A stretch of 64,000 bases of DNA, from NCBI GenBank assembly GCA_016706365.1, contig JADJJU010000006.1:186001-250000 (forward strand), in the 5' to 3' direction. The translations under genes and the position numbers were made by a program. The notes under the pieces were generated by a model that saw only the letters and a list, made by a program, of their open reading frames with translations, searched no databases and was not told the DNA's origin. The DNA comes from Saprospiraceae bacterium. GTDB lineage: Bacteria; Bacteroidota; Bacteroidia; Chitinophagales; Saprospiraceae. Positions 17,809-25,795 of this stretch are shown here, piece after piece. Each line of letters opens with the position of its first letter. The first letter of the stretch is position 1.

Positions 17809-18014
17809 TTTTATTAACGTGAGTTCGACGGATTCTGTGACTTCTGGTTTTGTCATGAATTTTGCTCTAAAGAGGCAAAATTCACGCCAAAACTATGTTT
17901 TCTGATTTCTTTACCCTGAATTGCATCCAGGATTACAAAGATTTTGCCACGCTGTGGCAATTTTTTTCATGATTTTGATTTGAAATTGCTCATAGAACTC
18001 ACGTTTTATTAACA
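17809..18014. repeat. MITE-like element with inverted ends and 10-bp direct repeats
   Basis: An element of about 185 bp (17819-18003) begins with GTGAGTTC and ends with its complement GAACTCAC. It is flanked on both sides by the same 10-mer TTTTATTAAC (17809-17818 and 18005-18014), which looks like a target-site duplication. Inside are an imperfect palindrome GAATTTTGC...GCAAAATTC (17857-17883) and a terminator-like hairpin (17945-17968). It has no coding capacity. The layout fits a non-autonomous miniature inverted-repeat element, but no transposase is present to confirm it. Confidence 0.6.
17945..17968 (+). terminator. Rho-independent terminator-like hairpin
   Basis: The stem TTGCCAC/GTGGCAA has a GCT loop and is followed by seven T on the plus strand. 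It lies 164 bp downstream of the LytTR regulator, inside the MITE-like element, and could end the sensor-regulator transcript. Confidence 0.65.
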
Positions 18015-18020
18015 AAATAG

Positions 18021-18042
18021 GGACGAATTCACATTCGCCCCT
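18021..18042. repeat. GGG(A/C)GAAT palindrome copy
   Basis: GGGACGAAT and ATTCGCCCC form an imperfect hairpin. A closely related perfect copy (GGGCGAAT-GCA-ATTCGCCC) is at 31990-32008. These are short dispersed intergenic palindromes sharing the tail ATTCGCCCCTAT. Confidence 0.55.
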
Positions 18043-18069
18043 ATTTTAAAATGTTCTTTCACCTTCTAT

Positions 18070-20514
18070 TTAATCCGTCACTCTTTTTGATTCTGCTTCA
18101 AGGCCGGTCTGACGTTTGCGGGCTTTGACATTTTGATTGCCAAAGTCATAGCTGATGCTCAGGTTGATACGGCGGCTGTCCCAACCGCCATTCATGTCTC
18201 CGACCAGACCATTGAAATTCATGGTGCCGGACCATTGATTAGTGAAGAATATATCACTGCAATTCAATCTGACATTGAGTTTATCCAAAAATCTTTTCTG
18301 AATCCCAACATTGACTGCATAAATTGGATCAGTTAACATTACGCCTTCCCAAACCCCGGGTCCATTATAGAATCCTGATAATTCAAGTTTCCAGTCTCCC
18401 GGAATTGTGAATGTGTTTTGAAGGAAGATATTATATGTAAATGCATTGATATTAATAGTCGAACCATTTTCATATTCGGCTCTGTTCTTAATATAGGAGG
18501 CATTCAGATTGAAGTAAGTACTAAACCATTTTGCAGGACTTACCGGGAATGAGAGATTTGCGCTGTAAACTTCCTGGGTGGCAAGGTTCTCCCAGGTGAT
18601 AAATCCTGCTCTGGGATCGTCTTCATCCGGACTTATCAACCTGGCAATTTTATTACCTGTATGACTATATGCCACCTTCAAATTATATGTGTATTTGTAA
18701 GTATAATTGATTTCTGCATTGTCTGCTATTTCAGGCTGCAGGAATGGATTTCCTTTGCTAAATGCCAATTCACTGGCTTGTTCGCGGAATGGATTCAGGA
18801 CTTTGTAATCAGGCCGGTTGATTCTTCTGGAATAGTTTAGTCCATAAGTATGATCTTTTGAAGCCTGATATGTCAAACCTGCTGAAGGAAACCAATTAAA
18901 ATAATTGAAAATAACCGGTTCTTCATTCAGTTCTGGCAAAAATGCATTTAAATCACCAACAGCGTCTGTATGCTCTAATCTAAGGCCTGCACTGAATCGC
19001 AATTTATCATTTATGGCTCTGGCATAGTTAACATATGCTGCTGACACAGCTTCAGTGTAATTAAATAAATTGGATCGTCTGTTATTTCGAATTCGTTCAG
19101 CAGCAACTACATCATAAAATAGAAATGTATTGTCAGTGATTACATTCGTATACTTTGCCCCGGCACTGAACTGTCCTTCAAGAATTGTATATTCAAAATC
19201 AACTTTTGCAGATGCAATGTCAATATTTGAAGGTGTTGAGATAAAACTCAAAATCTCTGTCAAAAGAATACTGCCATCGCCACTGAAATATCTGTTTGGT
19301 TGATCCATTTCTGAAGTTCTTCCAAATGATCCATAATCCAGGTCGATATTCAAGCTTCCTTTCGACAACGTTTGCGCATAGTTGAGGTTATAAGTAAATT
19401 GAGTGCGATTTGATAACATTTCATTGTTTGCGATCAGGATACTATCGACAATGTTCGGAGTAGCTTGATTAGAAATACTGTTGGTCGCATTACCATTCAT
19501 ATTGAAATTATTGCTATTTCCACTAACTATCAATCCAAGTGTGCTTTTAGAATTTACAAACCAATCAGTACCAACCCGGAAGTTTACATTTTCATAATGT
19601 CCGGGTTGATTGTGCATTTCATTCAAAATCAAGCCATTCTGATAATTAACAAATTCCATTCTACTCCAGGGATTTCCGATTCCTCCACCTGCTCCTCCGA
19701 AAATATTTACCTTTTTATTACGGTAATTTCCATTAGCATTTATATTGCCCTGAGCATAAATTCCCTGACTGAGACTGGTGGATACTGAGCCGTTGTAGCC
19801 TAAATTCTTATCTTTTTTAAGACGAATATCAATGATTCCGGCATTTCCCTGTGCATCATATTTAGAGCCCGGATTGGTTATGATATCAATTCGGTCAATC
19901 TGTTCAGAACTTAAATTTTGAAGATAATTCGATAAATCATCCCCGGATAAACGCAATTGCTTGCCATCCACATATATCAGAACACCTGATCTGCCCATCA
20001 TAATGATATTGTCATTATTGTCAAGAACAAGTCCCGGGGCTTTACGCAGCAACTGCAATCCATTATCACCAGCAGCGTTGATAGTACCCTGGACATTAAA
20101 TACAGTTCTGTCGGGCTTTACTTCCACAATGGGTCTTTCTCCGGTGATAATTACTGCTTCCATCATATTTTCTTCCTGTTCCATGATCACTGGTTCCAAA
20201 ATTACAGGCTTACCATTAACCGAAAAAGGCGGGGACTGCCAGGCTTTCATTCCCAAATAAGTGATTTCAATAAAATATTCACCGGACGCAACTCCGGCTA
20301 CTTCAAAACCACCATCTTCTTTGCTGAATTCAGCTTTACTAAGGGTTTTTGTTCCAGCCTGGAATAAAGAAACAGTAGCATAGGGGAGAGGAACTCCTTC
20401 CTCTTCAAGTACTTTTCCAGTAATGTTTTCTGTCTGTGCCTGCAGGCTAATGGATAAGAAAAACAGACTCAATACAAAACTGAGTTTAATCAATTTGGGG
20501 TATAATGTTTTCAT
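18070..20514 (-). CDS. Outer-membrane beta-barrel (TonB-receptor-like) protein with carboxypeptidase-regulatory domain
   Basis: A Sec signal peptide (LSFVLSLFFLSISLQAQ) precedes a carboxypeptidase-regulatory-like (CarbopepD_reg) beta-sandwich (ITGKVLEEEGVPLPYATVSL). A plug-like domain follows (LLRKAPGLVLDNN, IYVDGKQL, IDRIDIITNPGSKYDAQGNAGIIDI), then a long 'outer membrane protein beta-barrel family' region with alternating aromatic strands. At 814 aa it fits the OMP_b-brl_3 group related to TonB-dependent receptors, located in the outer membrane. No SusD-like partner is adjacent, so a substrate cannot be named. Confidence 0.9.
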   Translation of the reverse strand: MKTLYPKLIKLSFVLSLFFLSISLQAQTENITGKVLEEEGVPLPYATVSLFQAGTKTLSKAEFSKEDGGFEVAGVASGEYFIEITYLGMKAWQSPPFSVNGKPVILEPVIMEQEENMMEAVIITGERPIVEVKPDRTVFNVQGTINAAGDNGLQLLRKAPGLVLDNNDNIIMMGRSGVLIYVDGKQLRLSGDDLSNYLQNLSSEQIDRIDIITNPGSKYDAQGNAGIIDIRLKKDKNLGYNGSVSTSLSQGIYAQGNINANGNYRNKKVNIFGGAGGGIGNPWSRMEFVNYQNGLILNEMHNQPGHYENVNFRVGTDWFVNSKSTLGLIVSGNSNNFNMNGNATNSISNQATPNIVDSILIANNEMLSNRTQFTYNLNYAQTLSKGSLNIDLDYGSFGRTSEMDQPNRYFSGDGSILLTEILSFISTPSNIDIASAKVDFEYTILEGQFSAGAKYTNVITDNTFLFYDVVAAERIRNNRRSNLFNYTEAVSAAYVNYARAINDKLRFSAGLRLEHTDAVGDLNAFLPELNEEPVIFNYFNWFPSAGLTYQASKDHTYGLNYSRRINRPDYKVLNPFREQASELAFSKGNPFLQPEIADNAEINYTYKYTYNLKVAYSHTGNKIARLISPDEDDPRAGFITWENLATQEVYSANLSFPVSPAKWFSTYFNLNASYIKNRAEYENGSTININAFTYNIFLQNTFTIPGDWKLELSGFYNGPGVWEGVMLTDPIYAVNVGIQKRFLDKLNVRLNCSDIFFTNQWSGTMNFNGLVGDMNGGWDSRRINLSISYDFGNQNVKARKRQTGLEAESKRVTD

Positions 20515-20724
20515 TCAAGGTGTGTTTTATGTGGGTCAAATATGTATGCATTAAGTGTTTGTGAAAAATAATTTAAGATAGAATGCATGTATAAATAGAT
20601 GAAATGATATGGAAAAGGTCTTCCATTAGTTTTAAGATGCAGTTTGATAAGTATTTGTGACATGATCTGCTAAGAAGCTGTGAGCCCGAGCCAGGTGTGT
20701 TGCGATCAGTTATAGAAATTGGTT

Positions 20725-20946
20725 CTAATCAGGCAGGATGGAACAATCAAAGCCAAATGTTTTTAGCCAATCCGGTATCATAGGGATGATGTCTATTGAA
20801 CCTACTACTCTCATGATTTTATCGCAATCTTCAAGGTCAAAAAAGAGGGAGGCAGCTGGAAATTCTAGCCTGAAAGCCTTCAGAATCCGCATTGCATCCT
20901 TCCTTGTGGTGATATTTGTGGAATAAACTTCAATCTGCACTACCAT
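20725..20946 (-). CDS. Small conserved protein, ferredoxin-like fold likely
   Basis: This 73-residue protein (VVQIEVYSTNI, then KDAMRILKAFRLEFP, FFDLEDCDKIMRVVG and a C-terminal helix plus strand) has the beta-alpha-beta-beta-alpha-beta rhythm of a small ferredoxin-like (HMA-like) domain. The string DLEDCDKIMRV resembles short conserved Bacteroidota proteins I recall without function. There is no metal-binding CxxC. It stands alone between the barrel protein and the DUF1579 gene, on the same strand as both. Confidence 0.7.
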   Translation of the reverse strand: MVVQIEVYSTNITTRKDAMRILKAFRLEFPAASLFFDLEDCDKIMRVVGSIDIIPMIPDWLKTFGFDCSILPD

Positions 20947-21032
20947 GGTTAATTTGATAAAACAAACTTAGGTTATAAATGTGATAAAGAATTGGGTCAA
21001 AGCGACAAACTCAGGTGCAGAATGCGACAAAT

Positions 21033-21599
21033 TTATTTTTTAATCCGGGTGAATTTATATTCGATTGTTTTTCTCTCCTCTGATCCTTCTTCTTTGTCAA
21101 AATTTTCGATCATCATTTGGTCTTCATTTAAAAAGTGAAAGACCTGCCGAACTTCTATCATTTGCTCATTCAAAGGATTACTTAGAATACCTCTCAATTC
21201 TGCAGTATTTGTGAGCGGATCATGAGGACCAGTGACATATAATGTTCCGGTTCCCATATTCGTAATTGTTGTAAGATTAAAATTTTTATCAGTATTATTG
21301 AATCCCATTGTGGAGATAGCCTGATAAGCCATACCCATCATATCACCCATTTGGGTCATTTCAAGAAATCGTCCTCCTAAAATCATTTTATTTGTTGACT
21401 TAACCTTAATCACAACAGGATCAGCGCCTTCCTGTATCCACATAGTTATATCCATTTCAAAATCCCCAACATATTTCTCGAGACTTTTGTGGATTTCAGC
21501 AGGCATCATGTACTTTGTCCAGGGATCAGTTTCCTGGGTGTGGCCGCAGAGTGTGGATAGAAGAAAAGGGATTGTAAGAATGAATTTAAAATAATGCAT
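21033..21599 (-). CDS. DUF1579-family secreted protein
   Basis: A signal peptide (FILTIPFLLSTLCGHTQ) is followed by a 160-residue beta-rich domain with the DUF1579 pattern: LEKYVGDFEMDITMW, MILGGRFLEMTQMGDMMG, MGFNNTDKNF and a closing EYKFTRIKK. The fold is probably a lipocalin-like barrel. Function is unknown. It starts immediately (1 bp) after the stop of the HhH-containing frame on the same strand. Confidence 0.88.
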   Translation of the reverse strand: MHYFKFILTIPFLLSTLCGHTQETDPWTKYMMPAEIHKSLEKYVGDFEMDITMWIQEGADPVVIKVKSTNKMILGGRFLEMTQMGDMMGMAYQAISTMGFNNTDKNFNLTTITNMGTGTLYVTGPHDPLTNTAELRGILSNPLNEQMIEVRQVFHFLNEDQMMIENFDKEEGSEERKTIEYKFTRIKK

Positions 21600-21600
21600 A

Positions 21601-21999
21601 TCAGATTTCTTTAAATTTTAAACCAGCTGCTTCTAAGGCTTTTTTCAAAGCAGGTAAAGATCCTGGACCCATACCGTGCAGCGCCATAATTGACTTTTGA
21701 GTGTGCTCTGAAAGCTGCCGGGCAGTGGCTATTCCTGCGCTTTGTAATGCTCTTCTGGCCGGAGCGACAAATGCAGAAAGAAAATCGTCCTGAGGCTTAC
21801 TTTCTGATTCACAAACAGGACATGTAGGACAGTCACTGCTTTTATAAAATGTATGCCCGTTTTTACATTTTCTCTTCTGCTTTTTAAGGATGGCAATTTC
21901 TATATTTTCTTTTACCCGGAAGCTTACAATTCTTTCAATTAAATCCAAAGGTATTGGCTTGATCAAGCGGAAACTTAACCGCACCTTTCGAAGATTCAA
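21601..21999 (-). CDS. DUF1801 tail fused to Cys-rich knuckle and RNAP-alpha-CTD-like helix-hairpin domain
   Basis: The first part (IPLDLIERIVSFRVKEN) is the missing C-terminus of the DUF1801 domain encoded just upstream in another frame. After a lysine-rich linker comes a zinc-knuckle-like CKNGHTFYKSSDCPTCPVC. About 60 residues then resemble the C-terminal domain of RNA polymerase alpha (APARRALQSAGIATARQLSEHT, LHGMGPGSLPALKKALEAAGL), a helix-hairpin-helix nucleic-acid-binding fold. In Bacteroidota the knuckle-plus-HhH unit is usually a separate short protein. Here one added base near 21958 splits a single fusion gene (21601-22246). Confidence 0.8.
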   Translation of the reverse strand: MNLRKVRLSFRLIKPIPLDLIERIVSFRVKENIEIAILKKQKRKCKNGHTFYKSSDCPTCPVCESESKPQDDFLSAFVAPARRALQSAGIATARQLSEHTQKSIMALHGMGPGSLPALKKALEAAGLKFKEI

Positions 22000-22246
22000 A
22001 CTTTTTAAGTTCTTCTTTGAATGCTAGAATTCCACTGGGAGCAGGGTAGAAGCCGATATGGTTTTTAAATCCTGCAAAATGAACAAGATTTCCCTGCAAT
22101 GTAAATGTTGGGATTCCGTAATTAATGGTTTCAGTAGCCTCCGGTGCAGCTTTTGATATACAGGTCCTTATTTGCTGAAGTTTATCCTGAACTTCCGATG
22201 GAAACCCGGATATATAATCATCAATGTTTGCTTTAACTTCTTTCAT
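21935..22246 (-). CDS. DUF1801 (YdhG-like) protein, N-terminal part of frameshifted fusion
   Basis: The start is placed at the ATG at 22246 (MKEVKANIDDYISGFP), since the longer frame adds an unsupported basic leader. The domain shows LQQIRTCISKAAPEATETINYGIPTF, LVHFAGFKNHIGFYPAPSG and KGAVKFPLD, all standard for DUF1801 (structural 'iron chaperone-like' family). The frame breaks after FPLDQ, where an extra base turns PIPLDLIERIV into ANTFGFN and a stop at 21935. The rest of the domain and a nucleic-acid-binding tail follow in the adjacent frame. Confidence 0.82.
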   Translation of the reverse strand: MKEVKANIDDYISGFPSEVQDKLQQIRTCISKAAPEATETINYGIPTFTLQGNLVHFAGFKNHIGFYPAPSGILAFKEELKKFESSKGAVKFPLDQANTFGFN

Positions 22247-22374
22247 TATTTTTTTCAATCTTTTCCTAACAATCCTATCAATCTTCCCGAACTCAAACAC
22301 CCGACCCCTAACTCACACACCAATCCCATCAATCTCACCCATACCCTTCACCTATTACAATCCACTCACACTCA

Positions 22375-22794
22375 TCAATCTTTTTCAACCTTTGACAACC
22401 AATTCCTAATGATATTTTGCAAATCCTCTGATCTGTTCTGTACTTCATCTATGGAAGAAAAAGTTATTGATTTGCGGGTATCTTTAAAGTTTCCTCCCAG
22501 CAAACCAGAGCCTTCGTCGATGACATTCCCTGTAGGAAAGATCAATAAAATGGAATCATTTTTATGGAGGTTGCTGACTACAATATCTCTCTTATATTCC
22601 TTTGGATCGAAGGCTTTCATTTCACCTGAGTAGTAAAAGGATGGCGAATTCCATTTGATGTGCTCAGCAACCTCAGGGTCAGCTTCAAGAATCAGTTTTC
22701 TGATAAGTTGTAATGCATCCTTCAGCGGATGATTTAATTGAATGAAGAAAGCATCGACTTCCTGTTGAGGACTGAGTTTTTGAGATTTTGCCAT
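22375..22794 (-). CDS. DUF1801 domain protein
   Basis: This is a second, intact DUF1801 protein (139 aa from ATG 22794): DAFFIQLNHPLKDALQLIRKLI, EADPEVAEHIKWNSPSFYYSGEM and VVSNLHKNDSILLIFPTG. It is not a recent duplicate of the neighbouring frameshifted one, as the sequences differ throughout. The intergenic gap between them (22301-22374) is almost free of G on the plus strand. Function is unknown beyond the family fold. Confidence 0.85.
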   Translation of the reverse strand: MAKSQKLSPQQEVDAFFIQLNHPLKDALQLIRKLILEADPEVAEHIKWNSPSFYYSGEMKAFDPKEYKRDIVVSNLHKNDSILLIFPTGNVIDEGSGLLGGNFKDTRKSITFSSIDEVQNRSEDLQNIIRNWLSKVEKD

Positions 22795-22835
22795 GGAGAT
22801 TTGAGTTTTAAAGGCCTCAAATTTCAACAAAACTT

Positions 22836-22979
22836 TTACAATTTCAAATGAGTTTCCCATTCTTTTCGACCGATGAAATACACGGCATTTGGATCAGACT
22901 CCATATTATGTTGATGCTTATCCCAGTATTCCAGAATTTCCTGGTCATTGATAGTCGCATGCCTGAGAATTATCTTCAT
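22836..22979 (-). pseudogene. Truncated GNAT acetyltransferase remnant
   Basis: From ATG 22979 the 47 residues begin MKIILRHATINDQEILEYWDKH and MESDPNA. This is the first strand and helix of a GNAT acetyltransferase (the 'RLRxATxxD' opening), then ends with FIGRKEWETHLKL. The acetyl-CoA-binding motif A is missing, so only about a third of the domain remains. It is probably a relic left by deletion. Confidence 0.6.
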
Positions 22980-23086
22980 TTGACTTAAAGTTAATTTTTG
23001 AATGCAGTAACTAAGTGAGCCATTATGAAATTTAGATAAAATGGATATCTTTAAGAAACAAAATTGTCCATTTAACTTCATATCAT

Positions 23087-23488
23087 ATGACAACAAAAGT
23101 TTCTCTCTCAGGATCGATTCAAGCCGGTGCCTTTGCCGGAATTGTTTCCGGAATTGTCAATGCGGCATTGTTTTATCTTTTTCATGGTATGGATATTATT
23201 AGGGATGATGTCCTGATAATGCCTGATCAGTATATGAGCGTGCTACCGGTAGTAATTACAAGTTTTGTGACATCCATCGTCGGAGCCTTTGTCTATTATT
23301 TATTAGATAAGTACACACAAAGGGGATACAGAATCTTTACCATAATTGCAATTGTAATCCTGCTTGTTTCATTCACGAATCCCTTTTTGATGATTGATAA
23401 TGTACCACTGACGTATGCCATGGCTCTGAACATCATGCATGTTGTAGTTGTAGGTGTCCTATTTTACTTTATTAAGCGAGCAAAATAG
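23087..23488 (+). CDS. Four-helix membrane protein, DUF6069-like
   Basis: The 133-residue protein has four predicted membrane helices: GAFAGIVSGIVNAALFYLF, SVLPVVITSFVTSIVGAFVYYLL, IFTIIAIVILLVSFTNPF and MALNIMHVVVVGVLFYFI. The arrangement and the N-terminal 'GAFAGIVSGIVNA' motif match small DUF6069-type inner-membrane proteins. No function is known. It stands alone on the plus strand and is followed by a heptamer array. Confidence 0.78.
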   Translation: MTTKVSLSGSIQAGAFAGIVSGIVNAALFYLFHGMDIIRDDVLIMPDQYMSVLPVVITSFVTSIVGAFVYYLLDKYTQRGYRIFTIIAIVILLVSFTNPFLMIDNVPLTYAMALNIMHVVVVGVLFYFIKRAK

Positions 23489-23620
23489 GTTCAAAAGGAA
23501 GGGAGAGAAGGAAGAGGAGGCAAAGGCAAAAGAGAACAGCCATTTCACTCATTCTCAGGCAACGGCATTAAGAAACAAGTGAAGAGGAAGGAAAGCCAAA
23601 AACCCTTACGACTGTTCAAC

Positions 23621-23662
23621 CAGCAACCAGCAACCAGCAACCAGCAACCAGTAACCAGCAAC
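23621..23662. repeat. (CAGCAAC)x6 heptamer array
   Basis: Six consecutive CAGCAAC units (the fifth is CAGTAAC) end 10 bp before the amidohydrolase start codon. AACAGCC is present upstream at 23535-23541. The period is exactly 7 bp as in the other arrays of the window, but the unit differs. Confidence 0.9.
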
Positions 23663-23672
23663 ATATTAACTT

Positions 23673-25403
23673 ATGCGCAGCAATCCTGAAGATTTTAACA
23701 GAATAAATTGCCATACTCACGTCTTCATAGGAGATAATGTACCTCCTTATTTAGCTAAAACATTTATGTCATGGCCTTTGTATTTGATCTTCAATACGCG
23801 TTTATTACTGAAAGTTTGTCGCTGGTGGTTTCTTAGTAAAAAAAGTCCTGCAAACTGGCAATACCAAAAATGGCACCAATGGCTTCTGAAGCTATTTCAT
23901 AGTTACAGAGATTTATTTGGTAATTTTCCAATTCTGAATGTAGCCAGATCCTTATTCAATATCCTGATAAGCTATCATGCCATTATTTATGTAACCGATG
24001 CTGTAAACAAGTTCATATTTGGTACTGAAAATGGCATTCATCAGGGAATCGTTTGGTTGATTAGGAATGGATTTTTATGGATTCCGGAGAAGGAAAATAT
24101 CAAATTCTGGGTCGTTTTATTTGTTTTCATCTTTATTGCATCCGGACGAAAAATTATCTGGGGACTGATCAAAAGGCTGGGCGCTTTATACATTTCGATT
24201 CCTGACAAATCCACTTTTACTTTTCTAAGGCGATATCTCAACATAGGAAGATATGCTTACTACCTTCATGCTTGTGACATTTATTATAAACTGAAAAGTC
24301 AATATGCTCCCGGGACAGGTTTTGTGATCTTACCCATGGATATGGAATTTATGGGTGCGGGAGACTTGAAGCCTGAGGGAGATTTGGTTGCTCAAATGAG
24401 TAATCTGTATGATATTAAATTAAAGCATCCTGAGGTTTTCCCATTTGTTGCAGTGGATCCCAGACGGGAATCTGCAGGTGGAAAACCATTTTTCCGGTGG
24501 AATGCCGGGGGAAATAGGGTGACTTTGCAGGACTGCTTCATGAGAGAATATCTGGAGGAAAAGGAATTCAGCGGTATCAAGATATATCCGGCTTTAGGAT
24601 ATTATCCTTTTGATGAAAGATTACTTCCTCTCTGGAAGTATGCGGCGGACAAAGGAATTCCGATTATGACGCATTGTATTGCCGGGACGATCTACTATCG
24701 CGGTAAAAAAGAAAAGGCATGGAATACGCATCCGGTGTTTGAAACAGAACCCGGTAAGCCACTGGAATTGAGTGAATTTAAAAACATCGATTTTAGTTTG
24801 AACTTTACTCATCCACTAAATTATCTCTGTTTGCTGGAGGAGCGATTGCTCAGAAGGTTAGTGGCGGGAGCAGGAGAGAAGGTGAAGGACCTATTCGGCT
24901 ATACGAATCCTGAAACTCCATTGAGAAGAGATTTATCAGAATTAAAAATCTGCATGGCACATTATGGTGGAGATGATCAATGGCAAAAATTTCTTGATAG
25001 AGACAGAGATCAATTTTCAAATAAGGTCATTTCTGATCCTGAAACAGGAATTGATTTTGTCAAACTCAACGAAAGTATAGATCTCTCTCTTAGCAGAATA
25101 TCCTCACTCTGGCCCTGGCTGGATTGGTACAGCATTATTTCAAGCATGATGATTCAATATGAAAATGTGTATGCAGATATTAGCTATATTGACCAGAATC
25201 CTGCTATCTATCCACTGCTTAAGTCTACGATTGCCCACCCTCAACTAGGTAAAAAAGTTTTATTCGGCACCGATTTTTACGTAGTCCGCAACCATAAAAG
25301 TGAAAAGGAGATCACTACAAATGTTGAAGCAGCATTGTCTGCAGATGCCTTTGAGGCGATAGCTAAGAGGAATGCGGTGAGGTATTTGAATACATTACAC
25401 TAG
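23673..25403 (+). CDS. Amidohydrolase-family protein with membrane-helix insertion
   Basis: The amidohydrolase 2 metal site is spread along the chain: N-terminal CHTHVF (His14, His16), IMTHC (about 333), MAHYGG (about 430) and LFGTDFYV (Asp about 533). Between the first metal motif and the rest of the TIM barrel lies an unusual block of about 190 residues with hydrophobic segments (SWPLYLIFNTRLLL; FWVVLFVFIFIASGR), probably membrane-embedded or membrane-bound. Length of 576 aa is well above the 280-350 usual for the family. The substrate is unknown. The start is at an ATG right after the CAGCAAC array. Confidence 0.85.
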   Translation: MRSNPEDFNRINCHTHVFIGDNVPPYLAKTFMSWPLYLIFNTRLLLKVCRWWFLSKKSPANWQYQKWHQWLLKLFHSYRDLFGNFPILNVARSLFNILISYHAIIYVTDAVNKFIFGTENGIHQGIVWLIRNGFLWIPEKENIKFWVVLFVFIFIASGRKIIWGLIKRLGALYISIPDKSTFTFLRRYLNIGRYAYYLHACDIYYKLKSQYAPGTGFVILPMDMEFMGAGDLKPEGDLVAQMSNLYDIKLKHPEVFPFVAVDPRRESAGGKPFFRWNAGGNRVTLQDCFMREYLEEKEFSGIKIYPALGYYPFDERLLPLWKYAADKGIPIMTHCIAGTIYYRGKKEKAWNTHPVFETEPGKPLELSEFKNIDFSLNFTHPLNYLCLLEERLLRRLVAGAGEKVKDLFGYTNPETPLRRDLSELKICMAHYGGDDQWQKFLDRDRDQFSNKVISDPETGIDFVKLNESIDLSLSRISSLWPWLDWYSIISSMMIQYENVYADISYIDQNPAIYPLLKSTIAHPQLGKKVLFGTDFYVVRNHKSEKEITTNVEAALSADAFEAIAKRNAVRYLNTLH

Positions 25404-25515
25404 TGTAAAATTCAGATCTATTAATACGGTACGAAGAGCAAAAAAGGTTAATGATAATTTTTTGAAATTTCTACAAGCCCTTGAAGTCTTACACAACCTG
25501 TTGTTTATATCCACA

Positions 25516-25589
25516 CGTAGAAATACCTATTTTTCCCTAACTCTTTCTGCGTAGAATTACCCGAAATGCCGTAATAACTACGCATTTAC
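25516..25589. promoter_or_regulatory. CGTAG repeat cluster, possible operator
   Basis: CGTAGAAATACC (25516) and CGTAGAATTACC (25550) are direct repeats 34 bp apart, about three helical turns. An inverted copy, CTACGCATTTAC, is at 25578. They lie in the gap between the amidohydrolase and the structured-RNA candidate. Repeat spacing suggests binding by a dimeric regulator, but no protein is identified. Confidence 0.4.
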
Positions 25590-25629
25590 ACTTTTGCTAT
25601 TGTATGCTGCAATTCATACATATAAATTT

Positions 25630-25771
25630 ACACGATAACATTCGGATAAATGTTGTTGGCATTCTGGAAATCAGGCAAATGTTTGCAGGATGCCGTTTTA
25701 GAAAAATCCCTTTTTGCTACTGTACATTTCATTGGAAATGAATGAGGACTAAATCGTTAGTCCTCTTTTTT
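25630..25771 (+). ncRNA. Candidate structured small RNA
   Basis: No reading frame spans this region, yet it folds into three successive hairpins. The first is AACATT-loop-AATGTT (25637-25654). The second is a longer stem, GGCATTCTG with CAGGATGCC (25658-25694), enclosing GCAAA/TTTGC. The third is a perfect terminator stem with a T run (25744-25771). It lies 230 bp downstream of the amidohydrolase stop and is convergent with addB. It could be an independent sRNA or a long processed 3' UTR. I cannot assign it to a known RNA family. Confidence 0.45.
25744..25771 (+). terminator. Strong Rho-independent terminator
   Basis: GAGGACTAA, loop ATCG, TTAGTCCTC, then six T: a perfect 9-bp stem followed by a U tract on the plus strand only. 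It lies 25 bp before the end of the convergent addB gene. Confidence 0.88.
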
Positions 25772-25795
25772 CTTTATAGGGGATTGATTCTGAAT

